The position numbers and the translations under genes were made by a program. From an uncultured Clostridia bacterium (GTDB lineage: Bacteria; Bacillota; Clostridia; Lachnospirales; Lachnospiraceae): 10,681 bases of DNA. The notes under the pieces were generated by a model that saw only the letters and a list, made by a program, of their open reading frames with translations, did no database searches and was not told where the DNA came from. Location of the stretch: assembly GCA_946186175.1 (NCBI GenBank), contig CAMHMG010000102.1, forward strand, positions 1 through 10,681, read 5' to 3'. Below are positions 7,976 through 10,681 of the stretch, piece by piece; position 1 is the first letter of the stretch; the number at the start of each line of letters is the position of its first letter.

Positions 7976-10606
7976 TTGAGAAAACTATTGGTCAGAGTCA
8001 GAGATAATTGGTTCTACATAATTGCAATTATATTGCCTTGGTTAATTGCCGTGGTTCACTCTGCTTATGCCAATACATGGATTACGGGTAACGGAGGTTT
8101 TGCCATAGGTGATTTTCAGGCTATAATAGTACCTGCCGGATATGAACTGTGGGATAAAGTCCATTCGGGAGATGTGTTGTCATTCACGTGGCATGTTGCA
8201 GATGGTGCTGATTTCAATTCAGTGGTATCATACCTTTTTTCTCCATTTACAATAATAATGCTTATATTACCAAGAACCATGATTGCCGATTATCTTCAAT
8301 TACTGATGATTGCAAAATGGTCTCTTCTTAGTTTTTTTATGGTATATTTCTTTTATCATACAAGTTTTAATACAATGAAATGTAATAAAAAATTGACTTC
8401 GCTGTTTCTTGGACTTTCATATGTGTTAAGTAATGGAATACTAAGTTATATATTGTATATTAACATGGTAGAAGTAATGCTGTGTTTTCCGTTTTTGCTT
8501 TTGCTTGTTGAAAGAATGGTCAAAGAGAAGAAGTGGCGATTATACTACATTCTATTGACATACACAATTATGTGTAATAGTTATATAGCATTTATGATAT
8601 GCATATTTCTAGCCTTTTGGTTTGTGTTGAATATCTCGTTTGACAAAAAAGAGATAATTAAAAAATTTTTGATTTTTTCAGGTTCATCGATACTTGCGGC
8701 ACTTACTGATACATGGAGTCTGATTACAGGTCTTAATCTGTCTAAGGGAAGAATATCTGCGAAGGATTACAGTGAAATTCATGAATATATAAAAGGAATT
8801 TTAGTACCGATTCATACCTTTATAGAACAGTTATTTTTACTAAAGCCTGTTTCCCAATCATACAGCCCTAATATATATTTTTCTGTTACAGCAGTTTGTT
8901 TAATTTTATTTTTTGTTGCTGTAAGGATTGATTGGAAGCAGAAGTTCCTTATACTTTCTTTTGCCTGTGTTCTTGTATTAAGCTATTTTGCCGGATGGCT
9001 TAACCTTGCATGGCATATGTTTAGTATTCCTAATGGATTCATGCACAGGTTTACTTTTATATTTATATTTTTTATGTTGTTTATGCTTCTTATGGTGCTT
9101 GTACATTTGAATGATATACAATATATACATTTGGCTATTGTCAGTATTTTCAGCCTGTCCATGACTGCATATTCATTTTTTAACATTGAAGAATATGATT
9201 CAATGCTGATATATTTTCTGACGTTTATGATTATTGTTTTTCTGATACTTATGCTGACATTTTATCTTAGAAAAAGTATTGATTATAAAAATATAATTAT
9301 TCTGATTGCAGTATGTGGCATTAGTGAATTGACAATTAACTGTTTTAACAGTTTTTCATATTATGATGGTGTGCGCGTGTTTGGTAAAGATGGTTATATG
9401 ACAAAGGCGGCAGACTTATTAGATGGTGCTGATATTGATAAAGGGGAGAGAATTTGTGCGACGGCCATTTTTGCGAACTTAGGATTAATTTCAGGACATA
9501 ACTCAGATTCCGGTTTTGTTTCGATGATTAATACAAATAACAGAACGCTTCATGAAAGACTTGGACTGGAAAAAAGTGGTGATGTGGAATTTGCATCGCT
9601 TGGCGCATCGCCGCTGGTTAATCTTATATTTAATATAAGGTACGGAATAGGTGAGAGTGAATTACTTTATAGTGATGCTGATCTTGAAAAAAAGACAGAC
9701 CTTGTTAATTTGTATAGAATTGACAGACTCGCCGGGCTCGGATATATGGTTGATGATTTAATTGCAGACTGGACTTATGATGGAGAAAACTGTTTTGAAT
9801 ATCAGAACAAGTTTGTTAATAAAGCTGTAGGTGGTGAAGATATTTTCTCAATTCCGGATGGCGAGGCAGTATTAACGGATTTTATCGGTGTTCCTTGTGA
9901 ACATGAAGCTATAGAAGCAGAAAACGGAGTTTACAGTTATCATATTGATAAGCCTGTTGGAGGTGAGTTTGATGCCAGAGTATTTCGTTACGTGCCGAAT
10001 GAAGATATGGACTTATATCTGTTTTTCAAATCAAAGGATATTTTGAATGTAATAGTATTCATTGATGGTGAATGTGTTCATGAAGATTTGGAACCTTTTG
10101 ATCAGAGCACATACCATATTGGAAATGTTAAAAAGGGACAGGAGATAAAAGTATTCACTGTTCCGAGATTTGCAAGTATTGATGATAACAACTCCCGGAC
10201 TTTTATCGTTGCGAAATTCAACAATGATGTTTATGATAATATATATAATATGCTAAGTAATAATGTTTTGGATGTTGAAGTTGAGAGATCCGATTACATT
10301 AAAGGGTCTATTGTTGTGGACAGGGAAGGTATTATGATGACATCTGTACCTGATATTGAAGGCTTTAAAGTATATGTTGATGATGAACAGGTTGAAAAGT
10401 GTGTAATCGGGGATGCACTGATCGGTGTTCCGCTTGATAAAGGGAAACATGTGATTGAATTCAGATATCATGCACCGATTGATTCAAAAGGTATAATTAT
10501 ATCTGTTATGGCATTGGTGGTATTTGTGATTATTTGCTTTGTTACCGGAAATAACAGCCTAATCTATGAGAAAAGGATTAATAAAGAAAATGGAAGTATA
10601 TTTTGA
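7976..10606 (+). CDS. YfhO-family polytopic membrane protein (GT-C-like), copy 2
   Basis: An 876-residue paralogue of the preceding gene, starting at TTG. It has the same plan: many N-terminal helices (first about 13-31), a large hydrophilic outer domain from about 462 to 835, and a last helix near 838-861 followed by a charged cytoplasmic tail. GD at 45-46 is kept, with Gln48 where copy 1 has Gln50. So are LAWHMF...NGFMHRF at 345-359, SGFVS, GASPLVNLIFNIRYG, STYHIG.VKKGQ and SDYIKGSI...MMTSVP. Divergence is greatest in the loop around 255-290 and in the middle of the outer domain (about 615-720), which suggests a different sugar or acceptor. It is presumably a surface-polymer glycosyltransferase or its partner, as known for YfhO/GtlB. 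The gap from copy 1 is 47 bp. Its 3' end overlaps the next gene by 17 bp. Confidence 0.84.
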   Translation: MRKLLVRVRDNWFYIIAIILPWLIAVVHSAYANTWITGNGGFAIGDFQAIIVPAGYELWDKVHSGDVLSFTWHVADGADFNSVVSYLFSPFTIIMLILPRTMIADYLQLLMIAKWSLLSFFMVYFFYHTSFNTMKCNKKLTSLFLGLSYVLSNGILSYILYINMVEVMLCFPFLLLLVERMVKEKKWRLYYILLTYTIMCNSYIAFMICIFLAFWFVLNISFDKKEIIKKFLIFSGSSILAALTDTWSLITGLNLSKGRISAKDYSEIHEYIKGILVPIHTFIEQLFLLKPVSQSYSPNIYFSVTAVCLILFFVAVRIDWKQKFLILSFACVLVLSYFAGWLNLAWHMFSIPNGFMHRFTFIFIFFMLFMLLMVLVHLNDIQYIHLAIVSIFSLSMTAYSFFNIEEYDSMLIYFLTFMIIVFLILMLTFYLRKSIDYKNIIILIAVCGISELTINCFNSFSYYDGVRVFGKDGYMTKAADLLDGADIDKGERICATAIFANLGLISGHNSDSGFVSMINTNNRTLHERLGLEKSGDVEFASLGASPLVNLIFNIRYGIGESELLYSDADLEKKTDLVNLYRIDRLAGLGYMVDDLIADWTYDGENCFEYQNKFVNKAVGGEDIFSIPDGEAVLTDFIGVPCEHEAIEAENGVYSYHIDKPVGGEFDARVFRYVPNEDMDLYLFFKSKDILNVIVFIDGECVHEDLEPFDQSTYHIGNVKKGQEIKVFTVPRFASIDDNNSRTFIVAKFNNDVYDNIYNMLSNNVLDVEVERSDYIKGSIVVDREGIMMTSVPDIEGFKVYVDDEQVEKCVIGDALIGVPLDKGKHVIEFRYHAPIDSKGIIISVMALVVFVIICFVTGNNSLIYEKRINKENGSIF

Positions 10607-10681
10607 CAATGCAGCAACAACTAAGATCATCCCGGAGGTAAGGGATATAATGTTAGAAACGATGGATGTGGATTATGGCAA
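10590..10681 (+). CDS. Cysteine desulfurase (class V aminotransferase, NifS/IscS-like), 5' end only
   Basis: Thirty complete codons are visible before the window ends. The N terminus MEVYFDNAATTK, then PEVRD.M and DYG, is the classic start of PLP-dependent cysteine desulfurases (Y.DNAATT, normally followed by YGNPSS). These enzymes release alanine from cysteine and hold the sulfur as a persulfide for transfer. The catalytic Lys and Cys lie outside the window. ATG 10590 lies inside the last codons of the YfhO gene, in another frame (17 bp overlap). An AAAGGA at 10572-10577 is a slightly distant ribosome binding site. This N-terminal style resembles the desulfurases that precede thiI in Firmicutes, so a tRNA 4-thiouridine role is a reasonable guess. 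The rest of the gene is needed to separate it from Fe-S-type NifS/IscS. Confidence 0.85.
   Translation, partial: MEVYFDNAATTKIIPEVRDIMLETMDVDYG

Noticed and set aside
10455..10497. Promoter for the cysteine desulfurase inside the YfhO 3' end (TATAAT at 10492-10497)
   Set aside because: No -35 element occurs at 16-18 bp; TTGAAT at 10455-10460 is 31 bp away and TTGATT at 10479-10484 only 7 bp away.

Overview
The window is AT-rich (by eye roughly one-third G+C, not counted). All genes lie on the + strand and are packed tightly, with strong AGGAG-type ribosome binding sites and one TTG start. This style, the tandem YfhO-family membrane proteins and the type of cysteine desulfurase at the right edge suggest a low-GC Firmicute, most likely a clostridial gut or rumen bacterium of the Lachnospiraceae kind. 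That assignment is inference from gene style; no rRNA or other marker is present.

Layout: a good extended -10 promoter (about 72-100) precedes what reads as one long operon. In order it holds a small acyl carrier protein (157-396), a LuxC-type acyl reductase (453-1670), a LuxE-type acyl-protein synthetase (1683-2756), a stand-alone AMP-forming acid ligase (2764-4167), a WecE/RffA-type sugar aminotransferase (4180-5310), and two paralogous YfhO-family polytopic membrane proteins (5331-7928 and 7976-10606). The first 92 bases of a cysteine desulfurase gene begin at 10590 and overlap the second YfhO gene by 17 bp. Gaps between genes are 56, 12, 7, 12, 20 and 47 bp, then the overlap. No stretch over 300 bp lacks a gene. 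I see no RNA gene, IS element, CRISPR array or convincing terminator.

How the genes may work together: the first four form an acid-activation and reduction module. An acid can be adenylated and placed on the carrier protein, or on a LuxE cysteine, and LuxC can reduce the acyl group to an aldehyde. This is the fatty-acid-reductase half of the bioluminescence pathway, but no luciferase (LuxAB) or LuxD thioesterase is present. The fifth gene makes dTDP-4-amino-4,6-dideoxygalactose (dTDP-Fuc4N) in its characterised homologues. The YfhO proteins belong to a family that decorates cell-surface polymers from lipid-linked sugars outside the membrane. The simplest inference is a surface-glycan or glycolipid decoration operon in which an unusual acyl or aldehyde-derived group is made alongside an amino sugar. 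The true substrate and product cannot be read from the sequence. The desulfurase is probably the first gene of a neighbouring sulfur-transfer (tRNA thiolation) unit rather than part of the glycan pathway.
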